This document shows positions 1-5,193 of a stretch of DNA of 5,193 nt, in pieces. The notes beneath the pieces were generated by a model, which saw only the letters and a program-made list of their open reading frames with translations, made no database searches and was not told where the DNA came from. The translations under genes were made by a program, and so were the position numbers. Position 1 is the first letter of the stretch. Every line of letters starts with the position of its first letter. The stretch comes from Marinosulfonomonas sp. PRT-SC04 (GTDB taxonomy: Bacteria; Pseudomonadota; Alphaproteobacteria; Rhodobacterales; Rhodobacteraceae): NCBI GenBank assembly GCA_001321835.1, contig JPUR01000161.1, positions 1 to 5,193 on the forward strand, read 5' to 3'.

Positions 1-55
1 TCGGGCGCCGGTCGAAAACCTCCGCGCACCGAAAGCCCTGTTGTTCAGAGGTTCC

Positions 56-92
56 TTAGGAAAGTCCTAGTAAAGAATTAGGAAAATCCTAA
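56..92. promoter_or_regulatory. Twin palindromic operator candidate upstream of the transporter operon
   Basis: Two copies of a 15-bp palindrome lie in tandem: TTAGGAAAGTCCTAG at 56-70 and TTAGGAAAATCCTAA at 78-92. The second is a perfect inverted repeat, with TTAGGA/TCCTAA arms around AAA. The first has perfect inner arms (TAGGA/TCCTA) and one mismatch at the outermost pair. The copies are 22 bp apart, about two helical turns, so dimers bound to them would sit on the same DNA face. The AT-rich pair contrasts with its GC-rich flanks and lies 131 bp before the first start codon. This is the usual form of a repressor or activator site. I do not recognise the regulator; XRE, MarR or GntR types are all possible, and no regulator gene is in the window. 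It could instead control a divergent gene left of the window. Confidence 0.6.
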
Positions 93-184
93 TGGGGTCG
101 AGCGGCCACAAAGAAGTTTGCTTTAATTTCATGTAGGGCTGTTGCAATTCATGCCCGCATTGGTTTTATTCGTGACTGAAAAGC

Positions 185-198
185 GCAGGATAACCTGC
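185..198 (+). repeat. Short inverted repeat in the operon leader
   Basis: GCAGG-ATAA-CCTGC forms a perfect 5-bp-arm inverted repeat with a 4-nt centre, ending 12 nt before the ribosome-binding site of the ATPase gene. Its core AGGA..CCT resembles the upstream twin palindromes with one base fewer in the centre. It may be a degenerate third operator copy or a small hairpin in the 5' leader. It is short enough to arise by chance. Confidence 0.3.
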
Positions 199-209
199 CG
201 GATTTTAAT

Positions 210-215
210 AGGGAG
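210..215 (+). promoter_or_regulatory. Ribosome-binding site that selects the GTG start
   Basis: AGGGAG ends 7 nt before the GTG at 223 and 13 nt before the alternative in-frame ATG at 229. The spacing favours GTG. The same ten bases, TAATAGGGAG, precede the binding-protein start at the same 7-nt spacing (1372-1381), which supports the choice. Confidence 0.65.
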
Positions 216-222
216 CCGCTAA

Positions 223-1320
223 GTGGCAATGACCGACTCGGACACAGCGTTTGTCGAATTCGACCATGTACAGAAAAGTTACGACGGCGAAGTGCTTGTT
301 GTAAAAGATCTTAATCTCAAAATTGCCAAGGGCGAGTTCGTGACCATGCTAGGTCCATCAGGCTCCGGCAAGACCACGTGTCTGATGATGCTGGCAGGTT
401 TTGAAACGGCCACGCATGGCGAAATTCGGCTGGGCGGCATTTCTATTAACGACATTCCGCCGCATAAACGCGGCATTGGCATGGTGTTTCAATCCTACGC
501 TTTGTTCCCGCATATGACGGTTGGTGAAAACCTGTCATTCCCGCTGGAAGTGCGCGGTATGGGCAAAGACGAGCGTGAAACCAAAGTGAAGCGCGCCCTT
601 GATATGGTGCAGATGGGCGATTTTGCATTGCGCCGTCCCGCCCAATTGTCCGGCGGTCAGCAGCAACGGATTGCACTGGCCCGCGCGCTGGTGTTTGAGC
701 CGGAAGTGGTTTTGATGGACGAGCCGCTGGGGGCGTTGGACAAACAGTTGCGCGAACGCATGCAGTTTGAAATTAAGCATTTGCACGAAAGCCTTGGCAT
801 CACCGTGGTCTATGTGACGCACGACCAATCCGAAGCGCTGACCATGTCAGACCGGGTTGCGGTGTTTGAAGATGGCCGTATTCAGCAGCTTGCCTCGCCC
901 GAGGATCTGTATGAGCGCCCCGACAACAGCTTTGTGGCGCAGTTCATCGGCGAGAACAATAAGCTGCACGGCACCGTGCTATCACTGAAAGGTGATCTGG
1001 CCAAAATCAAGCTGGATAATGGTGCAAGCTGCATGGCACTGGCGGTCAATTGCGGCGAAGTCGGCTCAAAAACATTGATATCGATCCGACCAGAGCGGGT
1101 GACAATTTCGGCCAAAAAAGGCCCGAATTCAACCTCGGCCCAAGTGTTGGAACTGATCTATCTCGGTGATCACATTCGCTGTCGTTTGAATGTGCACGGC
1201 AATGATGAGTTCATTGTGAAGGTGGCGAATGCGGCGGGGCACAAGCATCTGGTGGTTGGTGAAACCACCCAGATCACTTGGGATGCCAATGATGCCCGCG
1301 CCCTTGATCCGTTAGACTAA
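223..1320 (+). CDS. ABC transporter ATP-binding protein, PotA-like (polyamine-type importer)
   Basis: This is the cytoplasmic ATPase that powers uptake through the two permeases downstream, presumably as a homodimer. All nucleotide-binding elements are intact: Walker A GPSGSGKT (44-51), Q-loop Q90 in MVFQSYALFPHMTV, ABC signature LSGGQQQR (142-149), Walker B VVLMDEP (162-168), D-loop ALD (171-173) and switch histidine H200 in YVTHDQSEALTMSD. The catalytic domain ends near FIGENN (241-246). A C-terminal TOBE-type domain follows, with SIRPERV at 287-293. The 365-residue length is normal for PotA/MalK-type ATPases, which carry this regulatory tail. The start is GTG, chosen by its ribosome-binding site; ATG at 229 would remove only two residues. 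It is the first gene of a four-gene set, 68 bp before the binding-protein gene. Membership of the polyamine-type branch is clear by resemblance, but the substrate is not set by this subunit. Confidence 0.95.
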   Translation: MAMTDSDTAFVEFDHVQKSYDGEVLVVKDLNLKIAKGEFVTMLGPSGSGKTTCLMMLAGFETATHGEIRLGGISINDIPPHKRGIGMVFQSYALFPHMTVGENLSFPLEVRGMGKDERETKVKRALDMVQMGDFALRRPAQLSGGQQQRIALARALVFEPEVVLMDEPLGALDKQLRERMQFEIKHLHESLGITVVYVTHDQSEALTMSDRVAVFEDGRIQQLASPEDLYERPDNSFVAQFIGENNKLHGTVLSLKGDLAKIKLDNGASCMALAVNCGEVGSKTLISIRPERVTISAKKGPNSTSAQVLELIYLGDHIRCRLNVHGNDEFIVKVANAAGHKHLVVGETTQITWDANDARALDPLD

Positions 1321-1375
1321 TCTGAATGATCGGGGTGAAAAATGCCCAGGCACACATTTGAGTAGTTCATGTAAT

Positions 1376-1381
1376 AGGGAG
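1376..1381 (+). promoter_or_regulatory. Ribosome-binding site of the binding-protein gene
   Basis: AGGGAG lies 7 nt before the ATG at 1389. It repeats the TAATAGGGAG context found before the ATPase gene. The two permease genes have much weaker sites, which fits higher translation of the binding protein. Confidence 0.65.
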
Positions 1382-1388
1382 ATAACAC

Positions 1389-2459
1389 ATGAAAAAGACA
1401 CTAATTTTGACAACAGCCCTGACCGGCTTTGCTTTTGCAGCATCCGCTGCCGAAGTGACTGTAATGTCATGGGGCGGCGCCTACACAAAGTCGCAAGTTG
1501 AAGCCTATCACAAGCCTTTCACAGCGATGAGCGGCATCACCGTGAATTCGGTTGACGCTGCGAACCCAGCCACCCCGATCAAAGCACAAGTCGAGGCCGG
1601 CAACGTGACCATTGATGTCGCCGATGTTGAATTTTCCGATGCGATCCGTCTTTGCGATGAAGGCTTGCTAGAAGAAATCGACGTGGCCATGCTGCCAGCG
1701 GCGCCTGATGGCACCCCGGCGGCTGAGGATTTCGTTGATGGTGCGCTGCAAGATTGCGCAGTTGCCAGCATCGTTTGGTCCACAGTTTTCGCTTACAACA
1801 CTGAGAACAACGACGGCACCCCAACCACAATCGCCGATTTCTTTGACCTGGAAAAATTCCCGGGCAAACGTGGCCTGCGTAAATCAGCCAAAGCAACGCT
1901 CGAAATGGCGCTGATGGCTGACGGTGTTCCTGCGGCCGAAGTGTACGGCATTCTGGACTCCTCCGAAGGTGTCGATCGCGCGTTTGCAATGCTTGACACC
2001 ATCAAAGCCGATATCGTTTGGTGGGAAGCTGGCGCACAACCACCACAGCTGCTGGCTGATGGCGAAGTTGTAATGTCGACCGCCTATAACGGCCGTATAT
2101 TCAACGCAGCCGTTGCTGAAAACCAGCCACTGGTTGTGGTTTGGGATGGTCAAATCCTTGATTTCGATCTGTTCGTTGTGCCAAAAGGCGCGCCAAACAA
2201 AGAAGAAGCCATGAAGTTCATCGCTTTCGCCACAGACACTCAGCGTCTGGCCGATCAAGCTGGCTGGATCTCTTATGGTCCTGCACGTAAATCTTCGGGT
2301 GCGCTGGTTGGTCTGTATTCAGACGGCAAAACCGAAATGGCACCACATATGCCAACCGCCGAAGCCAACCTTGGCAACGCGCTGGTCAACGATTTTGAAT
2401 TCTGGGTTGATCACGATGCCGAGCTGAACGAGCGGTTCAACGCTTGGCTGGCTAACTAA
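1389..2459 (+). CDS. Periplasmic substrate-binding protein, PotD-like, of the ABC importer
   Basis: This protein captures the transported solute in the periplasm and delivers it to the permease pair. Residues 1-20 are a Sec signal peptide: MKK, a hydrophobic core, then A-S-A before the likely cleavage site at AEVTV. There is no lipobox cysteine, so the mature protein should be soluble. The mature N-terminus VMSWGGAYT (25-33) is the opening strand and ligand-loop motif of the PotD/PotF-like family 1 solute-binding proteins. Other family-type segments are WWEAGAQPPQLL (211-222), TAYNGRI (231-237), VWDGQILDFD (251-260) and YGPARKS (296-302). Aromatic and acidic residues in these segments are plausible ligand contacts. 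Mature cysteines C89 and C123 may form a disulfide. At 356 residues it has normal family length and no damage. The polyamine-type fold is well supported; the actual ligand is unresolved. Confidence 0.92.
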   Translation: MKKTLILTTALTGFAFAASAAEVTVMSWGGAYTKSQVEAYHKPFTAMSGITVNSVDAANPATPIKAQVEAGNVTIDVADVEFSDAIRLCDEGLLEEIDVAMLPAAPDGTPAAEDFVDGALQDCAVASIVWSTVFAYNTENNDGTPTTIADFFDLEKFPGKRGLRKSAKATLEMALMADGVPAAEVYGILDSSEGVDRAFAMLDTIKADIVWWEAGAQPPQLLADGEVVMSTAYNGRIFNAAVAENQPLVVVWDGQILDFDLFVVPKGAPNKEEAMKFIAFATDTQRLADQAGWISYGPARKSSGALVGLYSDGKTEMAPHMPTAEANLGNALVNDFEFWVDHDAELNERFNAWLAN

Positions 2460-2475
2460 ATTAAACTGATACGGC

Positions 2476-2510
2476 GCGGCGCGGGGATTTCCTCGCGCCG
2501 CACATATTTT
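2476..2510 (+). terminator. Intergenic hairpin after the binding-protein gene (partial terminator or mRNA-stabilising stem)
   Basis: GCGGCGCGGGG (2476-2486) pairs with CCTCGCGCCGC (2491-2501) around the loop ATTT. This gives an 11-bp GC-rich stem with one G-U pair. Downstream is ACATATTTT, only a weak T tract, so termination would be incomplete. Hairpins after binding-protein genes in ABC operons are known to raise the share of binding protein by stopping some transcripts and protecting the upstream mRNA from 3' decay. That role is inferred here from position and structure. Confidence 0.65.
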
Positions 2511-2529
2511 CCAACAGGTTGATGATCAA

Positions 2530-3825
2530 ATGGCTGACAGCACAACGAACCTTGAAACTGGTCTGACCACCGCCGCGGGCAAACCGCTCAAAGCAGCGCT
2601 TGTCGCGGCCCAGTCCAAATCACGTCGCCGCGCGTTTTTACTGGTTCTGCCGCTGCTCTTGTTCATCCTTGTGACCTTTATTCTGCCGATTGGGCAGATG
2701 CTGCACCGGTCAGTTTATAACGACGGATTTACCATGCACCACAATCGGGGCAACGGTGTAGAGACCCCTATTATGGTTGATCTGGCCGCGTGGTTTGATG
2801 AAAATCCGCTGGGGGTTGAGCCCGATGAGGCCGCCTATGCGGCGCTGGTGGCCGATTTGATTGTGCTAAAACAGCTAAAAGCTCCAGGCTCTGCCGGAAC
2901 CCGGATCAATTATGGGCTGGCCGGATCGCGCTCGATGTTCACCAAAGCCGCGCGCAAAGCCGCCAAGTTGGAGCCGCCCTATAAGGCGGCGCTGCTGGAC
3001 ATCAGCGCCAAATGGGAAAACCCGAAGCTGTGGCAAGTGATGCGCAGCGCCACCTCGGCCTATACAGCCAGCTTTTATCTGGCCGCGGTTGATCGCACCC
3101 AGAACGCCGCTGGCGATGTTGAGCAGGTCGAGGAAAACCGTCGCGTCTACGTGAAGCTGTTTGCGCGGACGTTGGGGGTGTCGTTGCTGATCACCTTCCT
3201 GACCTTTGTTCTGGCTTATCCGATTGCGCATTTGCTGGCGACATTGCCGCTGCGCTATTCCAACCTGCTGATGATTTTCGTGCTGTTGCCGTTCTGGACC
3301 TCGCTATTGGTGCGCACCACCAGTTGGATGATCCTTTTGCAAAGTCAGGGGGTTTTGAATGATGCGATGGTTGGCATAGGGCTGCTGGATGATGCAAGCC
3401 GGATCCAGATGATGTATAATAAAACCGGTACAATCATTGCGATGACGCATATTTTGCTACCGTTCATGGTGCTGCCGCTTTATTCGGTGATGCGGCCGAT
3501 CAACCCGTCTTATGTGCGGGCAGCCCGCAGCCTTGGCGCCACCAGCTGGACCGCGTTTCGCCGGATTTACTTCCCGCAAACCGTGCCGGGTATCGGGGCC
3601 GGGGCGCTGTTGGTGTTCATTCTTGCGGTTGGCTATTACATCACGCCCGCCCTTGTTGGCGGTGCTGATGGCACGCTGATTTCGAACCTGATCGCCTTTC
3701 ACATGACCAAATCTCTGAACTGGTCGATGGCCGCAGCCCTCGCCTCCTTGCTATTGGGTGGCATTCTGATCCTCTACTGGCTTTACGACCGGCTGGTGGG
3801 CATCGACAATCTGAAGTTGGGATAA
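2530..3825 (+). CDS. ABC transporter permease, PotB-like, with large loop between the first two membrane helices
   Basis: This is one half of the inner-membrane channel. Hydrophobic segments are visible near residues 34-56, 212-235, 244-270, 300-322, 353-375 and 397-418, the six helices expected for a PotB-type subunit. The cytoplasmic coupling loop that contacts the ATPase is YVRAARSLGATSW..RRIYFPQTVPG (about 328-354), a clear EAA-type motif. At 431 residues it is far longer than the roughly 280 of enterobacterial PotB. The excess lies between helices 1 and 2 (about 57-211), a mainly polar stretch with alanine- and lysine-rich helix-like runs, expected on the periplasmic side. I recall similar long PotB-like permeases in other alphaproteobacteria, so this is probably a subfamily trait. 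The N-terminus (1-30) is polar and likely cytoplasmic. The ATG has only a weak AGG 11 nt upstream. The next gene starts 4 bp after its stop. Confidence 0.93.
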   Translation: MADSTTNLETGLTTAAGKPLKAALVAAQSKSRRRAFLLVLPLLLFILVTFILPIGQMLHRSVYNDGFTMHHNRGNGVETPIMVDLAAWFDENPLGVEPDEAAYAALVADLIVLKQLKAPGSAGTRINYGLAGSRSMFTKAARKAAKLEPPYKAALLDISAKWENPKLWQVMRSATSAYTASFYLAAVDRTQNAAGDVEQVEENRRVYVKLFARTLGVSLLITFLTFVLAYPIAHLLATLPLRYSNLLMIFVLLPFWTSLLVRTTSWMILLQSQGVLNDAMVGIGLLDDASRIQMMYNKTGTIIAMTHILLPFMVLPLYSVMRPINPSYVRAARSLGATSWTAFRRIYFPQTVPGIGAGALLVFILAVGYYITPALVGGADGTLISNLIAFHMTKSLNWSMAAALASLLLGGILILYWLYDRLVGIDNLKLG

Positions 3826-3829
3826 CGAC

Positions 3830-4765
3830 ATGGGTTTACCAAGCTACGCCTCGCCGCTGGAACGCATCTGGCACTACTCGTACCTGACGATTTGCGGGCT
3901 TATTTTTCTGTTCTTGATCGCCCCGATCCTGATCGTGATCCCGCTGTCGTTCAACGCCGATCCGTATTTTACCTTTACGGAAAAGATGTTGGCCTTCGAT
4001 CCGACCGGCTATTCAACCCGCTGGTATGACCTGCTGCTGACCTTCGGGATGAACGCGCCGGATGCTGTGCGCGACAGTTCGTGGTGGTCGGATGCTTGGA
4101 ACAATGCCAACTGGATTAAAGCGATGAAAAACTCGGTGATCATCGGGGTGTTCTCAACCATTTTGGCCACGGTTCTTGGTACGATTGCGGCGCTGGGCCT
4201 GTCGAAACCTGACATGCCATACCGCCGGCTGATTATGGCGATCTTGATTTCTCCAATGATTGTGCCGATCATCATTACAGCCACTGGCCTGTTCTTCTTT
4301 TACTCAAAAATTGGCATCACCCATTGGTCAATCCTTGGGTGGGAAATTCCGTATCTGGGTGTTATCTTGGCGCATGCCACGCTGGGCATTCCGTTTGTGA
4401 TCATCACGGTGACGGCGACGCTTGTGGGCTTTGATCACTCGTTAACGCGGGCGGCGGCCAATCTGGGTGCCAACCCGCGCACCACATTTTTCAAGGTCAT
4501 GATGCCGTTGATCCTGCCCGGGGTGGTTTCGGGGGCTCTGTTTGCCTTTGTGACCTCGTTTGACGAAGTGGTCGTGGTGCTGTTCATCGGTGGCTTGGAC
4601 GAGCAAACCATCCCGCGCCAAATGTGGAACGGTATTCGTGAGCAAATCAGTCCAGCGATCCTGTCGGTGGCGACGATCCTTGTGGTCATCTCGACCCTGC
4701 TGTTGGCAACGATCGAGCTGCTGCGGCGACGCAGTGAAAAGCTGCGCGGCATCACTCCGCACTAG
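3830..4765 (+). CDS. ABC transporter permease, PotC-like
   Basis: This is the second half of the membrane channel and pairs with the PotB-type subunit encoded just before it. Six hydrophobic segments appear near residues 17-40, 102-124, 134-157, 175-198, 226-252 and 275-297. The EAA-type coupling loop is LTRAAANLGANPRTTFFKVMMPLILPG (start about 205, end about 231), with the expected AA, G and LPG positions. It is followed by SFDEVVVVLF, which aligns by eye with the SMDDVVVSSF segment of Escherichia coli PotC. At 311 residues it is moderately longer than that protein (264), mainly through a tryptophan-rich stretch of about 25 residues between helices 1 and 2 (about 69-96). Its ATG lies 4 bp after the preceding stop, with a weak GGGA site 7 nt upstream, so translational coupling to the first permease is likely. 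It is the last gene of the operon and appears intact. Confidence 0.94.
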   Translation: MGLPSYASPLERIWHYSYLTICGLIFLFLIAPILIVIPLSFNADPYFTFTEKMLAFDPTGYSTRWYDLLLTFGMNAPDAVRDSSWWSDAWNNANWIKAMKNSVIIGVFSTILATVLGTIAALGLSKPDMPYRRLIMAILISPMIVPIIITATGLFFFYSKIGITHWSILGWEIPYLGVILAHATLGIPFVIITVTATLVGFDHSLTRAAANLGANPRTTFFKVMMPLILPGVVSGALFAFVTSFDEVVVVLFIGGLDEQTIPRQMWNGIREQISPAILSVATILVVISTLLLATIELLRRRSEKLRGITPH

Positions 4766-4792
4766 GGTGGAACTTTGTGAAACGCCGACTAT

Positions 4793-4809
4793 AATTCCTT
4801 CAAAGAATT
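4793..4809. repeat. Imperfect 17-bp palindrome between operon and transposase
   Basis: AATTCCTTCAAAGAATT is symmetric around C4801 with one mismatched pair (C4798/A4804). It lies in AT-richer sequence between the last permease and the transposase fragment. It could be old target DNA, part of the insertion-sequence end, or chance. No T run follows, so it is not a convincing terminator. Confidence 0.3.
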
Positions 4810-4816
4810 GCTATAT

Positions 4817-4859
4817 GCCTGCCTTTGATGCTCCCCAATGCGAGGGGGGCATGGTGGGC
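4817..4859 (+). terminator. Long bulged hairpin after the last permease, possible operon terminator
   Basis: GCCTGCC (4817-4823) pairs with GGTGGGC (4853-4859). After a 4-nt bulge (TTTG), ATGCTCCCC (4828-4836) pairs with GGGGGGCAT (4844-4852) around the 7-nt loop AATGCGA. The total is 16 pairs. All three non-Watson-Crick pairs are G-U in the plus-strand RNA and would be A-C mismatches in minus-strand RNA, so the fold favours the operon transcript. No T run follows, so intrinsic termination would be weak. The 3' arm ends next to the transposase stop codon, so the hairpin may belong to the insertion sequence end instead. Confidence 0.45.
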
Positions 4860-5189
4860 TCAACTGATCGATGCAACACACTGAGCAAACTTCTCTGCTG
4901 GCGTTTGGTATTGCAAGGTCTTTCGGGGGCGCTCGTTAAGCTGTCGTGCAATTGCACTGAGTTTGGCTTGAGAATGGACTGATAGGTCCGTTCCGCGCGG
5001 CAAATATTGTCTAAGCAACCTGTTGGTATTCTCGTTAGATCCGCGCTGCCACGGCGATTGCGGATCACAGAAGTAGACCTCGACATCTGTGGCCATCGTC
5101 AGGCGCGCATGATCAGCCAGCTCTTTTCCACGGTCCCAAGTTAGAGATTTATAGAGTTCCCGAGGCAACCTTTGCGACGATTTAATCAA
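4860..5189 (-). pseudogene. IS30-family transposase, C-terminal part of the catalytic domain (frame broken or 5' end outside window)
   Basis: The 109 readable residues are the end of an IS30-type DDE transposase, which cuts and joins the ends of its insertion sequence. The second catalytic aspartate is in [13 protein letters not shown] (D19) and the glutamate in [20 protein letters not shown] (E53). The 33 residues between them match the IS30-family D(33)E spacing. The tail [18 protein letters not shown] is also typical. The N-terminal helix-turn-helix and first catalytic aspartate are missing and would lie to the right of the window. The frame does not simply run off the edge: reading upstream, the codon before TTG (5189-5187) is TGA (5192-5190). 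The homologous text begins at about LIKSSQRLP, so coding similarity reaches almost to that stop. This suggests a frameshift or decayed copy. The gene converges on the transporter operon, with 94 bp between the stops. Confidence 0.85.
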
Positions 5190-5193
5190 TCAA
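4860..5193 (-). mobile_element. Partial IS30-family insertion sequence
   Basis: The transposase tail shows that an IS30-family element enters the window from the right. Its end on this side should lie between the transposase stop (4860) and the last permease stop (4765). I could not identify the terminal inverted repeat, because the partner end is outside the window. The boundary given is therefore a minimum. Confidence 0.7.

Noticed and set aside
1..81. Open plus-strand frame at the left edge (26 codons to a TAG at 79-81), possible end of an upstream gene
   Set aside because: All three plus frames are open for at least 18 codons in this GC-rich stretch, the translations are not recognisable, and the longest frame runs through the palindromes.
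67..132. Short minus-strand ORF of about 21 codons starting at 132
   Set aside because: It overlaps the operator palindromes, has no recognisable product and is too short to support.
150..163. CATGCCCGCATTGG resembles the reverse complement of part of the hairpin at 4834-4852
   Set aside because: The match needs a 5-base gap and involves short low-complexity C/G runs, so an operon-flanking repeat is not supported.
142..170. Possible sigma-70-type promoter, TTGCAA and TTTATT with a 17-bp spacer
   Set aside because: Each hexamer matches consensus at only 4 of 6 positions, which is common by chance in this AT-richer leader. A promoter is expected somewhere in 1-210 but cannot be placed with confidence.
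4790..4795. Perfect TATAAT hexamer downstream of the last permease
   Set aside because: No acceptable -35 hexamer lies 16-18 bp upstream and there is no extended -10 TG. It would drive transcription antisense into the transposase. Likely chance.
4560..4982. 140-codon plus-strand ORF overlapping the last permease and the transposase
   Set aside because: It is an out-of-frame shadow of the PotC-like gene that runs across the intergenic hairpin into antisense transposase sequence. Its arginine-, cysteine- and tryptophan-rich composition is not protein-like.

Overview
The window looks like chromosomal DNA of an alphaproteobacterium, most likely of the Rhodobacterales/Roseobacter group. That assignment rests on the style of the proteins (a PotABCD-like importer with an enlarged PotB-type permease, and an IS30-type transposase close to ones I recall from that group) and on moderately GC-rich coding sequence. 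It is an inference, not a database result.

Layout. Positions 1-222 are an upstream region with no supported gene. It holds two tandem palindromes 22 bp apart (56-92), which look like a paired operator, and a short inverted repeat in the leader (185-198). Four plus-strand genes follow, tightly packed: an ABC ATPase (223-1320, GTG start), a secreted substrate-binding protein (1389-2459), a PotB-type permease (2530-3825) and a PotC-type permease (3830-4765). A GC-rich hairpin sits between the binding-protein gene and the first permease (2476-2501). A longer bulged hairpin lies past the last permease (4817-4859). From 4860 to the window edge, on the minus strand and convergent with the operon, is the C-terminal half of an IS30-family transposase catalytic domain. 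Its reading frame is closed by an in-frame TGA at 5192-5190, three bases beyond the first readable codon.

How the genes work together. The set is a complete type I ABC importer. The periplasmic binding protein captures a small solute and docks on the two-permease channel. The ATPase, presumably as a homodimer, powers uptake. Family resemblance is to the spermidine/putrescine (PotABCD) branch, but the substrate cannot be fixed from sequence alone because this branch also contains transporters for other small, often cationic or nitrogen-rich solutes. Gene order, short gaps and the post-binding-protein hairpin fit one transcript in which the binding protein is made in excess over the membrane parts.

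I do not see an undescribed system here. The points most worth a second look are the twin palindrome upstream of the operon, the large extra-membrane insertion in the first permease, the two intergenic hairpins, and the apparent 4-bp duplication that breaks the transposase frame at the window edge.
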